A stretch of 64,000 nt of DNA. It comes from Clostridiales bacterium. Lineage in GTDB: Bacteria > Bacillota > Clostridia > Christensenellales > CAG-314. Below are positions 9,147 to 19,104 of this stretch, one piece after another (the first letter of the stretch is position 1; each line of letters starts with the position of its first letter). The notes below the pieces were generated by a model. It saw nothing but the letters and a program-made list of their open reading frames with translations. It was not told the DNA's origin and ran no database searches. The translations under genes and the position numbers were made by a program. The DNA lies in contig JAFLVK010000002.1 in the NCBI GenBank assembly GCA_022508345.1, positions 1 through 64,000 on the forward strand. The letters run 5' to 3'.

Positions 9147-10481
9147 CTATTCCTTTTTGGTTACGTAGATGCCCGGGCCGACTTTTGTCAATGTGAGCAA
9201 ATCGTCGTCGTCTTGCACGACGGAATCACGCGCAAATATTGCTTCGTCTTCCGAAGTGCGGATATTACGTTTTACAAGACCTTTGTTTATCAGGTTGAAT
9301 ATACCCTCGTAGGGCATATAGTAATCGACAGATTCGTAATGGGGAGCGGGTTTCATTGCATGTTGCTCCATTACTATCTTGATAAGCTCACGTGCAATAT
9401 CCAGGCGCTTGGCATTTTTCAGACGTAACATAAGGGGAGTATCTTCGTAACATGCGGTATCGGATGCATCTTCTACCGGATAGTCCTTTTCGAAATCGGC
9501 AAACTTCAATGGCAGGAATATACACAAAACCTTGCCGCGAAATGCCAGCTTTGCCAGCACCAGCTTGCCACCACACTTAAATGTCTCACGTTTCCAGCTT
9601 ACACGCGCTTTTGCGCCCTTGTAGGATAGAATATCGTTTTTGATATCGGTGTACCAATGCTTTAGTTCGTCTTCGGACTGAATAAGACGCGACAAAAAGC
9701 TCCTGTCATAACGCAAAATAGCCTCGAAAGCTTCTTCTTCCACTATCCGCAAATCGCGCTGAACCACGGTTGTGGAGGGTTGTGTTGGCTCTGGAACGGT
9801 AATTTCCTCTTCGATAGGTTCGTCTACAATAACATTGGTTTCAACCACGGTAGGCTCATACACGACTTCAGCTACGGGTTCAATGGGCTCCTCAACAATT
9901 TGCTCAGTCGTTTGCTTTGCCTTGTGCTTGGAAGCACGCTTTTCAACAGTGATTGCGTAATCCACGCTGTAATCTTCCAGCTTGACGGTTACAACCTTTA
10001 CACCAACCGTGTACATATACGGCTTGATTACGTACACTGCGGGTGGTACACCTCTCCTTTTTAGACGGACATATCTTTCGTCGTCAATAATATTGTAGTC
10101 AATTACTGTTTCCAAGGTTGGAGCCAAGTTATATTCGCTATTAACAACCAAACCCTTGCAGTCAAATTCGTCGCCTGCTTTAAATTCCCGCTGCACAACA
10201 GTCAAGTCAAGGGAAATACCCGTAAGAACGCGCTGCACCGTTGGTTCAGCCTCCTGCAGGACAATCAGTTCCGAATTGTCCATCTCAGGCTGCACCACAG
10301 TAGACACAACGTCGTTCGAAGCTTTCTTCTTAACCTTGCCGTGCAATACGAAATATAATATTAATGCAATGATTGCAACAACAATGAGCGACTGCAATAC
10401 AATCAGCAATGTTGCTGTCGTCTGTGAACTCCAACTAAGCGGTTTACCGAAGAAGGTCGCAGCATTTAATAGGTTTACCAT
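9147..10481 (-). CDS. Membrane protein with one Ig-like domain and conserved C-terminal domain (solo copy, 444 aa)
   Basis: This is a paralogue of the proteins at 1-733 and 10729-12354. It begins MVNLLNAATFFGKPLSW, with one membrane segment at about residues 20-45 followed by KVKKK. A Big_3-like Ig domain (LTGISLDLTVVQREF to DYAITVEKR) is followed by an acidic Pro/Val-rich linker. The C-terminal ~150 residues are a conserved domain of unknown function (YDRSFLSRLIQSEDELKHWY, SWKRETFKCGG) ending GPGIYVTKKE. By the positive-inside rule, the segment after the membrane helix would be cytoplasmic, which is unexpected for an Ig-like domain. Unlike its relatives it has its own consensus promoter and terminator and no giant gene directly upstream. 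Confidence 0.85.
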   Translation of the reverse strand: MVNLLNAATFFGKPLSWSSQTTATLLIVLQSLIVVAIIALILYFVLHGKVKKKASNDVVSTVVQPEMDNSELIVLQEAEPTVQRVLTGISLDLTVVQREFKAGDEFDCKGLVVNSEYNLAPTLETVIDYNIIDDERYVRLKRRGVPPAVYVIKPYMYTVGVKVVTVKLEDYSVDYAITVEKRASKHKAKQTTEQIVEEPIEPVAEVVYEPTVVETNVIVDEPIEEEITVPEPTQPSTTVVQRDLRIVEEEAFEAILRYDRSFLSRLIQSEDELKHWYTDIKNDILSYKGAKARVSWKRETFKCGGKLVLAKLAFRGKVLCIFLPLKFADFEKDYPVEDASDTACYEDTPLMLRLKNAKRLDIARELIKIVMEQHAMKPAPHYESVDYYMPYEGIFNLINKGLVKRNIRTSEDEAIFARDSVVQDDDDLLTLTKVGPGIYVTKKE

Positions 10482-10522
10482 TTGTGTACCTCTTTAGCAG
10501 CATCGCAAAAATGCTGGCTACC

Positions 10523-10551
10523 ATTATAACCCGTGCGAGCGCAAATGTCAA
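10523..10551 (-). promoter_or_regulatory. Consensus promoter of the 444-aa gene
   Basis: On the minus strand, TTGACA and TATAAT are separated by 17 bases. The start codon lies about 40 bases downstream, after an AAAGAGGT site. Confidence 0.85.
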
Positions 10552-10681
10552 GTCAAGAAAATAGTACTGCCCCATTTTATGTAGTGAATGTTAACCTGAG
10601 TGCAGAAAATTTGCAACCTAGGCAAAACACCAAACCTGTGTAAAAAATACGAATACACGAAAACCGTGACCTGGGGTGAGA

Positions 10682-10713
10682 AAAATGCAACCTGCGCTTA
10701 GCAGATTGCATTT
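10682..10713 (-). terminator. Intrinsic terminator of the 541-aa gene
   Basis: On the minus strand, AAATGCAA, CTGC, loop TAAGC, GCAG and TTGCATTT form a long stem followed by T's, just after the stop codon. Confidence 0.85.
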
Positions 10714-10728
10714 CCTTGTAAGTAACAA

Positions 10729-12354
10729 TTAGTCTCTTTTTGTAACGTAGATGCCGGGAGCTACTTCTGTCAGTTGGAAGGAATCGTCTTCTTGATTTTC
10801 CTTTACCATTTTGTTTTGTTCGAAGATTGCTTCATCTTCCGGCAGCTTGATTTCGCGCTTGATAAGTCCTCTGTTGATTAGCTCCAGTATTCCCTCGTAG
10901 GGGATATAGTAATCGACTGTCTCATGCGGAATGCGTACAATGCCTTTTTGTTCCATTACGGTTGCAATCAATTGCTTAGCAAATTTTACACGTCTTCTAC
11001 TCTTCAAACGAATCATTAGCGGAGTATCTTCGTAGCAAGACATATCCGATGCATTTTCCACAGGATAGTTGCTGTCGGTGTAATCGTAGGGGTTCAGCGG
11101 CAGGAATATGCACAGCTGCTTGCCACGATACGCAAACTTTGCAACAACGTCCTTGTGACACTTGAATGTCTCACGCTTCCAACTCATACGGCCATGAACG
11201 CTCTTGAAGGAGAATAGTTCATTTTTCAGATCTGTGTACCAGTACTTAACTTCGTCGTCCGATTGAATGAGACGAGCTGTAAAGCTCTTGTCGTAACGCA
11301 ATCTCGACGAGATAGACTCCTCCTCTACTATAATAGGATCTGCGTGTTGCACTATAACTGTGGGTTGTTGTTCCACAACTACAGGTTGCTCCTCAACGGT
11401 TGCAGGTTCTTCCTCAGCAACCACTTCGGGTTCAACTACGGGCTCCTCTTCCACTACAGGTTCAGGTTCTGCTTCCACCTCAGGCGCAGGATTGATGGTT
11501 ATGCGATAACCAACAGTTTTGCCTTGGTAGGTTACTGTAACGGTGGGTTTGCCCTCCTTGCTCATATCGGGGGATAGTACCGAGTAGTCGCTAACCTCTT
11601 CTTCAAGCGGTTCCACGTTGAAGTGAGCGGTTACTACTAGACCGTCATGGTCGATAGATTCGCCCACAAAGTACTCTTTCTTGACGTCGTCGGTATTGAT
11701 CCAAATGTACATCAATTCGCGAGTTTTTTCCTCTACAGGCTTTTCTATTACAATTGTAGTAGGTTCTGCAACCTGAACGACGGGTTCGGGCTTCTCTTCC
11801 ACCACGGGAGCAGGCTCTTCCACTACCTTTGTCATGCGTTCTTCCACAGAAATTGTGTATGACGCTGTCATATTTTCGTAGTGAACGGTTACAACCTTGA
11901 TTCCAGCTGTGTACATGTAGGGTTTGATTACGTACACTGTGCCGTGATTTTTATCTCTCTTTGCCAAACGCATATAAGTGTCGTTATCGGTGAGAGAGTA
12001 CTCCAAGATACTTTCCGACGTGGGTGTCGCGTTGTATTCACCGTTCACAACCATTCCTTCGCAGGTAAAGGCATCACCAGCGGCAAATTTGCGCTGAACG
12101 ATCGCCAGGTCTAGCCAAATTCCTGTAAGCTCTCGCTTGACTTCGGTAGTTTGCGTAGTCGGTTGCGCTACAGTGTATACAACGCTTTCTGTTGCTTGAT
12201 TTCTTAACCTTCTACGCAGTATAATATAAATTATCAGTGATAAAGCCATAACAATAAGTACAACTTGGATAACAATCATCCAAACTATAGTCAATTGTTG
12301 GTTCCAATCGAGCTCATGCCCGAAAAAGTTTACTGCGTTTAATAGGTTTTTCAT
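10729..12354 (-). CDS. Membrane protein with two Ig-like domains and conserved C-terminal domain (541 aa)
   Basis: It begins MKNLLNAVNFFGHELDW, with one membrane helix at about residues 20-46 followed by RRRLRNQ. A first Big_3-like Ig domain (LTGIWLDLAIVQRKF) is followed by a Glu/Pro/Val linker. A second Ig-like domain (ELMYIWINTDDVKKEYF to GYRITINP) is followed by another acidic linker. The C-terminal domain (YDKSFTARLIQSDDEVKYWY, SWKRETFKC) ends APGIYVTKRD and is shared with the 444-aa paralogue. It starts 39 bases after the giant 2236-aa gene and has no promoter that I can see, so the two are probably cotranscribed. Basic residues after the helix predict a cytoplasmic C-terminal part. The function is unknown; it may be an intracellular partner or assembly factor for the giant protein. 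Confidence 0.88.
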   Translation of the reverse strand: MKNLLNAVNFFGHELDWNQQLTIVWMIVIQVVLIVMALSLIIYIILRRRLRNQATESVVYTVAQPTTQTTEVKRELTGIWLDLAIVQRKFAAGDAFTCEGMVVNGEYNATPTSESILEYSLTDNDTYMRLAKRDKNHGTVYVIKPYMYTAGIKVVTVHYENMTASYTISVEERMTKVVEEPAPVVEEKPEPVVQVAEPTTIVIEKPVEEKTRELMYIWINTDDVKKEYFVGESIDHDGLVVTAHFNVEPLEEEVSDYSVLSPDMSKEGKPTVTVTYQGKTVGYRITINPAPEVEAEPEPVVEEEPVVEPEVVAEEEPATVEEQPVVVEQQPTVIVQHADPIIVEEESISSRLRYDKSFTARLIQSDDEVKYWYTDLKNELFSFKSVHGRMSWKRETFKCHKDVVAKFAYRGKQLCIFLPLNPYDYTDSNYPVENASDMSCYEDTPLMIRLKSRRRVKFAKQLIATVMEQKGIVRIPHETVDYYIPYEGILELINRGLIKREIKLPEDEAIFEQNKMVKENQEDDSFQLTEVAPGIYVTKRD

Positions 12355-12393
12355 TTTTTACCTCTTGTTACTTGTCTACCTTTGTTACCTAGA

Positions 12394-15300
12394 TTAAGCT
12401 AATCTTGTCTTGCGACGAATAATTAAGAATGCTACGAGTACCAACAATGCCTGAGCACTAAGTGATACAGCTGCAACACCGAAATCGATTGGGAAATCGT
12501 TCGTGCCGTCGCTAAGGTCGCTAACAACGCTACCCATGTTGTTTACACCGTTTTCAGCGGCTTGTTTAGCCTCTTCGGGGGTAACAGCTTGCTCTACCTT
12601 TTTCTTAGCGTCTTCGTATTCTCTTTCAAGTTCGCCTAGTCTCTTTTCCTTTTCCTCATCGCTGAGTTTGGGGTCTTTCTTTATTTTGTCTTCCGCTTCT
12701 TTCTTTGAGTTTTCAAGGTCTTCAAGAGCCTTGTCCTTTGCGTCTTTCAAGGTGCCGCCTGTTGCTTCGTCAGCTTTGTCAACTACGTCTACAATGCTAC
12801 CCATGCCTTCGTCTTCTGCCTTTTTAACGTCTTCAAGCGTTTCTGCGTCGTCAACTGCTTTCTTAGCATTTTTCAATGCTTCGTCAATTGCATCCTTAGC
12901 TGCTTGCTTTTCTTCGTCAGTCAGTCCGGGCATGCTGTCAATTGCATCCTTAGCGTCCTGAGCTTTCTTCTCCAGCTCTTCTTTTGCCTTGTCCTTTGCA
13001 ACGTTAAGCTCGGCATCTTCAATGTTCTTCAAACCGTCCTGAACAGCCTTTGCAACCTGTTCGGAATTGAGAGCCTTGTCTACTTCACCCTTAGCTTTGT
13101 CAAGTTCTTGGTCGATTCGGTCGGTAATATCCTTCTTCTCTTCGTCAGTCAGGTCATTACGTTGGTTAATTTCGTCCTTTTTAGCATTTGCTGCGTCGTC
13201 AAGAGCGTCTTTAGCTGCGGACTTTTCCTCTTTCAAAGTAGGAGTTTTGTCGCCGTCTTCACTGTTTTCGTGAGATTTTTCGTCAGCATCGTCAACAATG
13301 CCACCAATGTCTTTTTCGGTTTGGTCAACTACGTCTTTTACGTCGTCAACGGTTCTAGCGTCGTCAATTGTTTTGTTGGCCTCTTCAAGCTTTTGGTCAA
13401 TTTCGTCCTGAGCCGCTTTCTTTTCTTCGTCAGTCAAACCGGGCATTCTGTCGATTTCGCCCTTAGCTTCTTCGCCTCTTTGCTCCAAGTCTTTCTTAGC
13501 TTGGTCCTTAGTGTAGTTCAGTTCAGCATCGTCAATTGCCTTTTCACCGGCTTTCTTTGCTTGCTCAACTTCCTCGGGCGTTGTAGCCTTGTCAATTGCT
13601 TCTTCAGCTTTGGCAAGATCCTGTTCAATTCTGTCAACGATGCCCGGATTGTCTTGTCCTTTCTTTGCTTCGTCGGCTTTCTTTTGCAGTTCGTCCTTTG
13701 CCTGTTGCTTAGCATCGTCCAGATACTTTTGGTCAACGTATCCGCATGCTGAACATACGCCGTTTACAAAGCTGTGTTGTTCGGTTACTTGCTCTGCGCA
13801 TACATCGCATTGTCCTTTGTGTCCGTTAGCGCCGTCCTGTTCCCACTTGGTTACAGTGTGCGGTACCTTGTCAAGGTCTAGGTCGGCAAGATTTGTAACT
13901 GCTTGCGTGCCTTTTTCGTCCTTGAAGTGTTTGTCACAGTCAGGACACGTCCAGTACGCCTCACGGCCTTTTTTAGTGCAGGTGGGCGCTACCTTGTCTG
14001 TTTTTTCAAGTGTTGCATGTCCTTTTGCAGGTATTACGTACGCGTGCGCTTCTGCTTCAAAGCTTTGACTGTTATCTGCCGTTGCGCGTGCAGTAAAGGA
14101 TACTTTTCCTGTTACTTCACATTTTGGGTTTTCGCGCGAACCTACAACTTCGGTAACCTCAGCGGTTATTGTCTCTACCTTGCCACATTGAGAACATCTA
14201 ATGGTTGCTGTAACTTCAATTTCGTCAGCGTATGCTGCGGGCCAGTTCCAGCTTTGCAGTTCCCAGTTGTGTACGCCCGTTGCAGGTATCTCGTAGGTGT
14301 GTTCACTTGTAAAGGTGTTGTTACCGTACTGCACAGATGCTGTGTAGATTGCTCTACCGGTGTTGCAGCTGGGTTCAACTCTGCTTTCTGTTTGTTCTTG
14401 AATATTCAGTTTGCCATGGTTAAATACATGGTCTTTGTTACAAATGTCGCAGTGAATTGCAAGTGTGAGGTTGTCCTTATCTTCCTCTTGCTCACCCCAT
14501 GTCCACGTTTCTGTCCATTCGTGAGCAAAAGTTTCTTTTTCTTCACATTCAGCGTTTTCGCAAACGTGCCAGTGATTGTTTTCGTCAGATTGCCAATCAC
14601 TCCACTTGTGTCCTGTTGCTGTGTTAGCTTCCGTGTACACTTTACTGTTGTCGGTGTACACTTTGTCACCGTCTTCGGCAAACGTCACTGTTGCCGTAAA
14701 AGTTGCTGTGCTGTCTTTCTCGCAGGTTGCAGCAGTTTGTTGTTTACGTTCAATGCGTACTTGTTCGCCTTCGTAAACAATATCTTCTCCGCAGCCGTAC
14801 TTACATTTGAATGTTGCCGTAGCTGTAGCCGTTGTTCCGTCAAAGCTCCAACTCCACTCGGGTTCAACGCCTTCGTAGTCGTGACCGATTGCTTCAAGTA
14901 TGTAAGTGTATTCCTGTGTAAAGGTCTTGTCGCCGTACGTTACGGTTGCTGTATAGCTATGGCTACCCTCTTTGCAGGTAGGTGCTACGTACTCGCCGTC
15001 TTGTACATTGTTAAATTGTTCTTTAGTAAAGGTTACGTTTTTGTCGCACTCTTCACAGTGAATTGCAAGTGTCAAATCTTCAATTTTCTCACCCCATGTC
15101 CACTTTTCTGTCCATTCGTGAGTAAATGACTGTCTTTCTTCGCAACCGGCGTTTTCGCAAATGTGCCAGTGACTGTTTTCGTCAGTTTGCCAATCGTTCG
15201 CCCATTTGTGACCGGTTTGAGCAAGTACATATTCTTCGCTACTATCTTGGTAGCTTTGTCCGTCAAGTTCAACAGTTGCTTGGAACTTAACTTTACCGTC

Positions 15301-18300
15301 TTGTTCGCACTTTGCTGCCTCTCTGTACAGGTCGGTTATTTCACTTGCATATACAGTTTTTTCAGTTTCGCATGCGGAACATCTAAACGTAGCGTATACG
15401 TGTTGCTTGTCAACGTCGGATACGTCTTCCGCCCAGGTCCAGCCTTGAAGCTCCCAAGCATGCTTGCCTGTTGCAGCTATTGTGTATTTGTGTTCCTGAG
15501 TAAATGTTTGTCCGCCGAACTCTACTGTTGCCGTGTAGGTTACACTACCGTCTTTACAACTGGGTTCAACTCTGTCGCCCTGTTGCGGGTTCAATTCAGC
15601 GAAGTTAAATACATGGTCTTTGCCACATTCGTCACAGTGGATGGTAAGCGTCAGTCTTGTCAAATCAGCCTCATTTTCGCCCCAATTCCAAGTTTCTGTC
15701 CATTTGTGATCTACGGGGTAGGTAATACCGCAATCGTTGTCGCACACTTGCCAGTGTTGCGCGTCGTTTGAGTCCCATCTTCCCCAGCTGTGTCCTGTTG
15801 CTGTGTCAGCTTCCGTGTAAACTTCACTGTCGTTGAAGTATTGCTTGTTGCCGTCTTCAGCAAATGTTACACTTGCAACGTATTTCGCAGTGCTGTTTTC
15901 TTCGCAGCTTGCAGCACTTTGCTCTTGACGGGTAATTTGTACTTGTTCACCACTGTAAACAATTTCATGTCCACAGGTGTTGCACTTAAATGTTGCTGTT
16001 GCCTTGGCGCTATCTCTGGTTCCGTCAAACGTCCAACTCCACTCGGGTGTTACACCGTTGAAGTCATGACCTAATGCGTTGAGCGTGTAGGTATGCTCTT
16101 GCGTGTCGGAAACACCCTCGTAGTCAACCGTTACACTGTATTTGCTGTAGCCGCCGTTTACGCAATCAGCGTTTTTGCTGTCCTTCATGCTTGCGGTTAA
16201 GCCGTTGCCGTCGGTAAGCTCAATTGTTGTGTGACATTCGCTGCATTCGATTGTTACTGTAAGCTCGTCTATGCTGTCGCCCCAATGCCAACCGTCTTCT
16301 TTAATTTGCCATTTGTGTTCTGTGTGAGACGTTTTGAATCCGCATTCTTCACACGTATACATATTTTCGTCATCGAGTTCGCCAAACTTGTGCGGTTGTA
16401 ATGGACTGTGATGTTCGGGATCATTCTCGCACTCTTGATAGTGTCCGCCCATACCGTCCTCGTGCCAATCGCCTGTGTAGTTGTGACCGATAGCAGCTAC
16501 GTCATATCTATGTTGTTGTGTGTTTGTAAATTCTTCGTAGTTTATTGTTACCGTGTAGTCGTTGTAACCTGCAACGTCGCAAGTCACTTCTTGACTGTCG
16601 TCCAATTGTACAGCAAGACCGTTGTCACCGTGTTTCAAAACGATTATTTCATTACATACCGAACACTTAAGTGATACGGTCAAATCTTCAATGCTTTCAC
16701 CCCAAGTGATTGAGGTCATTGACAAAGTGTGAGGAAGCTTAGCAATTTTGCCTTCTCCTTCTGTTGTCAGCCATGATCCAAGGGAAGCTATTCTGATGTA
16801 ATTCTCGTCGAATGCGCCACCGCAAATACTACATAAGTAGTACGCCTTTATACCTGCAGATTTACATGTAGCAGGTATCTCGGGAACGTAGGTATACTCG
16901 TGTTCGCTTCCACCGCTGTGACCGGGCATTGAAGAGTTTTCACTACAATAAGTACACAGACCTGTGTTGGGGTCTAACTTGTGTGGCTGTAAAACCAAAT
17001 TTTTACCGGAAAGACTAATACACTTTTTCGACTCATCCGAATGGAAATATTTTACATATTCAGTGTCGCTTGCAGTTCCAATTGTAAACGCGTTGGAAGA
17101 GGAATAGGTAACACCAATATTTGCACCTACAGAGAATTCCCCCAATGTCATTGCACTTATTAGATAAATGTTTTCAGCTACAGAACCGTAGCCGTTACCT
17201 TTTACAACAGGCGTTCCCGAAAGGCTTATCGATCCCCGACCAGTTGCCGAGCTATAAGAGTTGCTGCTAGTAACAGATGCCTGGTACATTCCTCCGCCAT
17301 ATAGAGCAGTGTTGCCTGTAATGCTTCCACCACTCATGTCAATCGCGCTTCCTGCTCCAAAATATTGAGCGGGTTGAGAAAAGGAGTAATAATACGTATC
17401 AGTTCTACCGGTTAGATATACACCGCCACCGTACATTGCAGTGTTACCGCTAATAGTTCCGTTAGCCATATTTAACTTGGCGCCCTGCCCAGCCGCTGAA
17501 TCCAACTTCGAATTGTCATACGGCACGTTAGAATAGGTCTTAGTCATTCCTATTGCAAAAACACCGCCACCGTTTGTCGTTGCTGAGTTGCCGGAAATTG
17601 CCCCTCCGTTAAGATTTAAGATACCACCATCAAGGTAGACGCCACCACCGTTGTTGGCAGAGTTACCGCTTATTGTTCCTCCGGACATATTAAGTGAAGC
17701 AACGCCGAATGCGCAACCACCGGGAATTGTAACAGAATATGAACCATTACCATATTCAGGATCGTATTGAGCCGCTTTACTAAAAAATGTAGAAGATACA
17801 TACACGCCGCCACCGTTTACTTTTGAGCTACCGTTACCGGAAATTACTCCGCCACTCATTTCAAAGTCCACTTGACTGTTCAGCTGTACACCGCCACCGA
17901 TATTGCCGGTTATATTTCCATTGGTTAGTACACATTTAGTTGGTTCTCCTATAACTGGAGCGGTGGTCCATTTTCTATTATTAGAACCAGACATCCCATT
18001 ACTAGTAGACCTTATGGTAATGCTATTACCTGTAATAACCACACCTCTGCCACCGTTATTGGAAATGGTACCGTTGGTCATTTCAAAGGGGCCTTCTACA
18101 CTGACACCATTACCGGTGTTTTCGGTTATTGTACCGTCTGACATGTAAAATGCGCCTTTAACAGATACGCCGACACCACAACCGGATATTGTGCCACTGT
18201 ACATGTAAACTGTACCCGTTGCGTTGACACCGATCTTGGTGCAACCTGATATTGTGCTACTGTACACGGTAAATGTACCAGTTGTATTGATACCGTACTG

Positions 18301-19104
18301 GGTGCAATTTGATATTGTGCAATCATACATGTTAACTGTGCCTGCTGCATTAACACCGGTATTAGTGCAACCTGATATCGTGTTTCTCGTCAATTCCGCA
18401 GTGACATATGATGATGCCGTCTGGATGCCAGTAGCGCCACCGGATATTTGACAATCAGTCATTGTCAAAACCCTATTAATGTTTTTACTGTAGATATATA
18501 CGCCATTAGCACAAGAAATGGATGTCTTGCTAATTGTAAGATCACATGCGTAACTAGCATTTGTATATATGCCCCAAGATTTACAGGATATATCAACATT
18601 ACTTATTACGACATTAGCGTTAGCGTTTGCAATGACACCAGTTGATCCACCGGAAATTATGCCGGTACCTCTGCTACTTGTTAGCGTAAAGTTAATAGCA
18701 TCTGCGTTGGTATTGGTTACTGTAATCACATCCTTACCGGCAACCCCTGTGAGTGTGAAGCCGTTCAAGTCCAACGTGATACTCTTGTTGATTGTAACCG
18801 TTGCGGTAAGCTCGATGTCTCCTTCAATCTGAACCGTTTCGCCATCCTCAGCGTCACCTATGGCTGCATTGAGTCGTGACTCGGTGTTGATTAGCAAGGC
18901 TGCTGGCATGATGCCGTACTCGCCCGAGTTGTCTTCTGCAGGAAGTTCGTCAACAGAGACGATAGGTTCCGCGAACACTTCTTCAGCAGCTGTTGCCACT
19001 TGAAGTGAACTTGCAAGAGCTACAGATACAACCATGCACAGTGCAAGTACTGCAATCACTATTGCTGTCAATATTGATTTTTTCGTCATAAGGTTGGATT
19101 TCAT
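12394..19104 (-). CDS. Giant surface protein, paralogue of the 2621-aa protein (2236 aa)
   Basis: The signal peptide (MKSNLMTKK, hydrophobic core, SSLQVATAAEE) and following VSVDELPAEDNSGE closely match the 2621-aa protein. Residues about 60-700 are Asn/Gly/Thr-rich parallel beta-helix-like repeats (ISGNSANNGGGVYL, INISGC-type turns). Residues about 715-1790 are Cys/His-rich repeats (TCKSAGIKAYYLCSICGG, APTCTKKGREAYWTCPDC), a repeat type common in surface proteins of gut Clostridia. About 1790-2195 is an acidic helical stalk (LTDEEKK, AELNYTKDQA, TPTLKEEK). A C-terminal membrane helix ends RRKTRLA. There is no LPXTG motif. The balance differs from the paralogue, with a longer beta-helix and a shorter stalk. 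A consensus promoter lies about 215 bases upstream. An adhesin or envelope role is inferred. Confidence 0.9.
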   Translation of the reverse strand: MKSNLMTKKSILTAIVIAVLALCMVVSVALASSLQVATAAEEVFAEPIVSVDELPAEDNSGEYGIMPAALLINTESRLNAAIGDAEDGETVQIEGDIELTATVTINKSITLDLNGFTLTGVAGKDVITVTNTNADAINFTLTSSRGTGIISGGSTGVIANANANVVISNVDISCKSWGIYTNASYACDLTISKTSISCANGVYIYSKNINRVLTMTDCQISGGATGIQTASSYVTAELTRNTISGCTNTGVNAAGTVNMYDCTISNCTQYGINTTGTFTVYSSTISGCTKIGVNATGTVYMYSGTISGCGVGVSVKGAFYMSDGTITENTGNGVSVEGPFEMTNGTISNNGGRGVVITGNSITIRSTSNGMSGSNNRKWTTAPVIGEPTKCVLTNGNITGNIGGGVQLNSQVDFEMSGGVISGNGSSKVNGGGVYVSSTFFSKAAQYDPEYGNGSYSVTIPGGCAFGVASLNMSGGTISGNSANNGGGVYLDGGILNLNGGAISGNSATTNGGGVFAIGMTKTYSNVPYDNSKLDSAAGQGAKLNMANGTISGNTAMYGGGVYLTGRTDTYYYSFSQPAQYFGAGSAIDMSGGSITGNTALYGGGMYQASVTSSNSYSSATGRGSISLSGTPVVKGNGYGSVAENIYLISAMTLGEFSVGANIGVTYSSSNAFTIGTASDTEYVKYFHSDESKKCISLSGKNLVLQPHKLDPNTGLCTYCSENSSMPGHSGGSEHEYTYVPEIPATCKSAGIKAYYLCSICGGAFDENYIRIASLGSWLTTEGEGKIAKLPHTLSMTSITWGESIEDLTVSLKCSVCNEIIVLKHGDNGLAVQLDDSQEVTCDVAGYNDYTVTINYEEFTNTQQHRYDVAAIGHNYTGDWHEDGMGGHYQECENDPEHHSPLQPHKFGELDDENMYTCEECGFKTSHTEHKWQIKEDGWHWGDSIDELTVTIECSECHTTIELTDGNGLTASMKDSKNADCVNGGYSKYSVTVDYEGVSDTQEHTYTLNALGHDFNGVTPEWSWTFDGTRDSAKATATFKCNTCGHEIVYSGEQVQITRQEQSAASCEENSTAKYVASVTFAEDGNKQYFNDSEVYTEADTATGHSWGRWDSNDAQHWQVCDNDCGITYPVDHKWTETWNWGENEADLTRLTLTIHCDECGKDHVFNFAELNPQQGDRVEPSCKDGSVTYTATVEFGGQTFTQEHKYTIAATGKHAWELQGWTWAEDVSDVDKQHVYATFRCSACETEKTVYASEITDLYREAAKCEQDGKVKFQATVELDGQSYQDSSEEYVLAQTGHKWANDWQTDENSHWHICENAGCEERQSFTHEWTEKWTWGEKIEDLTLAIHCEECDKNVTFTKEQFNNVQDGEYVAPTCKEGSHSYTATVTYGDKTFTQEYTYILEAIGHDYEGVEPEWSWSFDGTTATATATFKCKYGCGEDIVYEGEQVRIERKQQTAATCEKDSTATFTATVTFAEDGDKVYTDNSKVYTEANTATGHKWSDWQSDENNHWHVCENAECEEKETFAHEWTETWTWGEQEEDKDNLTLAIHCDICNKDHVFNHGKLNIQEQTESRVEPSCNTGRAIYTASVQYGNNTFTSEHTYEIPATGVHNWELQSWNWPAAYADEIEVTATIRCSQCGKVETITAEVTEVVGSRENPKCEVTGKVSFTARATADNSQSFEAEAHAYVIPAKGHATLEKTDKVAPTCTKKGREAYWTCPDCDKHFKDEKGTQAVTNLADLDLDKVPHTVTKWEQDGANGHKGQCDVCAEQVTEQHSFVNGVCSACGYVDQKYLDDAKQQAKDELQKKADEAKKGQDNPGIVDRIEQDLAKAEEAIDKATTPEEVEQAKKAGEKAIDDAELNYTKDQAKKDLEQRGEEAKGEIDRMPGLTDEEKKAAQDEIDQKLEEANKTIDDARTVDDVKDVVDQTEKDIGGIVDDADEKSHENSEDGDKTPTLKEEKSAAKDALDDAANAKKDEINQRNDLTDEEKKDITDRIDQELDKAKGEVDKALNSEQVAKAVQDGLKNIEDAELNVAKDKAKEELEKKAQDAKDAIDSMPGLTDEEKQAAKDAIDEALKNAKKAVDDAETLEDVKKAEDEGMGSIVDVVDKADEATGGTLKDAKDKALEDLENSKKEAEDKIKKDPKLSDEEKEKRLGELEREYEDAKKKVEQAVTPEEAKQAAENGVNNMGSVVSDLSDGTNDFPIDFGVAAVSLSAQALLVLVAFLIIRRKTRLA

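Noticed and set aside
12503-16674. Long plus-strand ORFs, including 408 aa at 13903-15129
   Set aside because: Same cause: antisense of the Cys/His repeats and stalk of the 2236-aa gene, with no domains or ribosome sites.
755-19104. Sortase LPXTG anchors on the giant proteins
   Set aside because: No LPXTG-like motif precedes either C-terminal membrane helix; a simple transmembrane anchor fits better.
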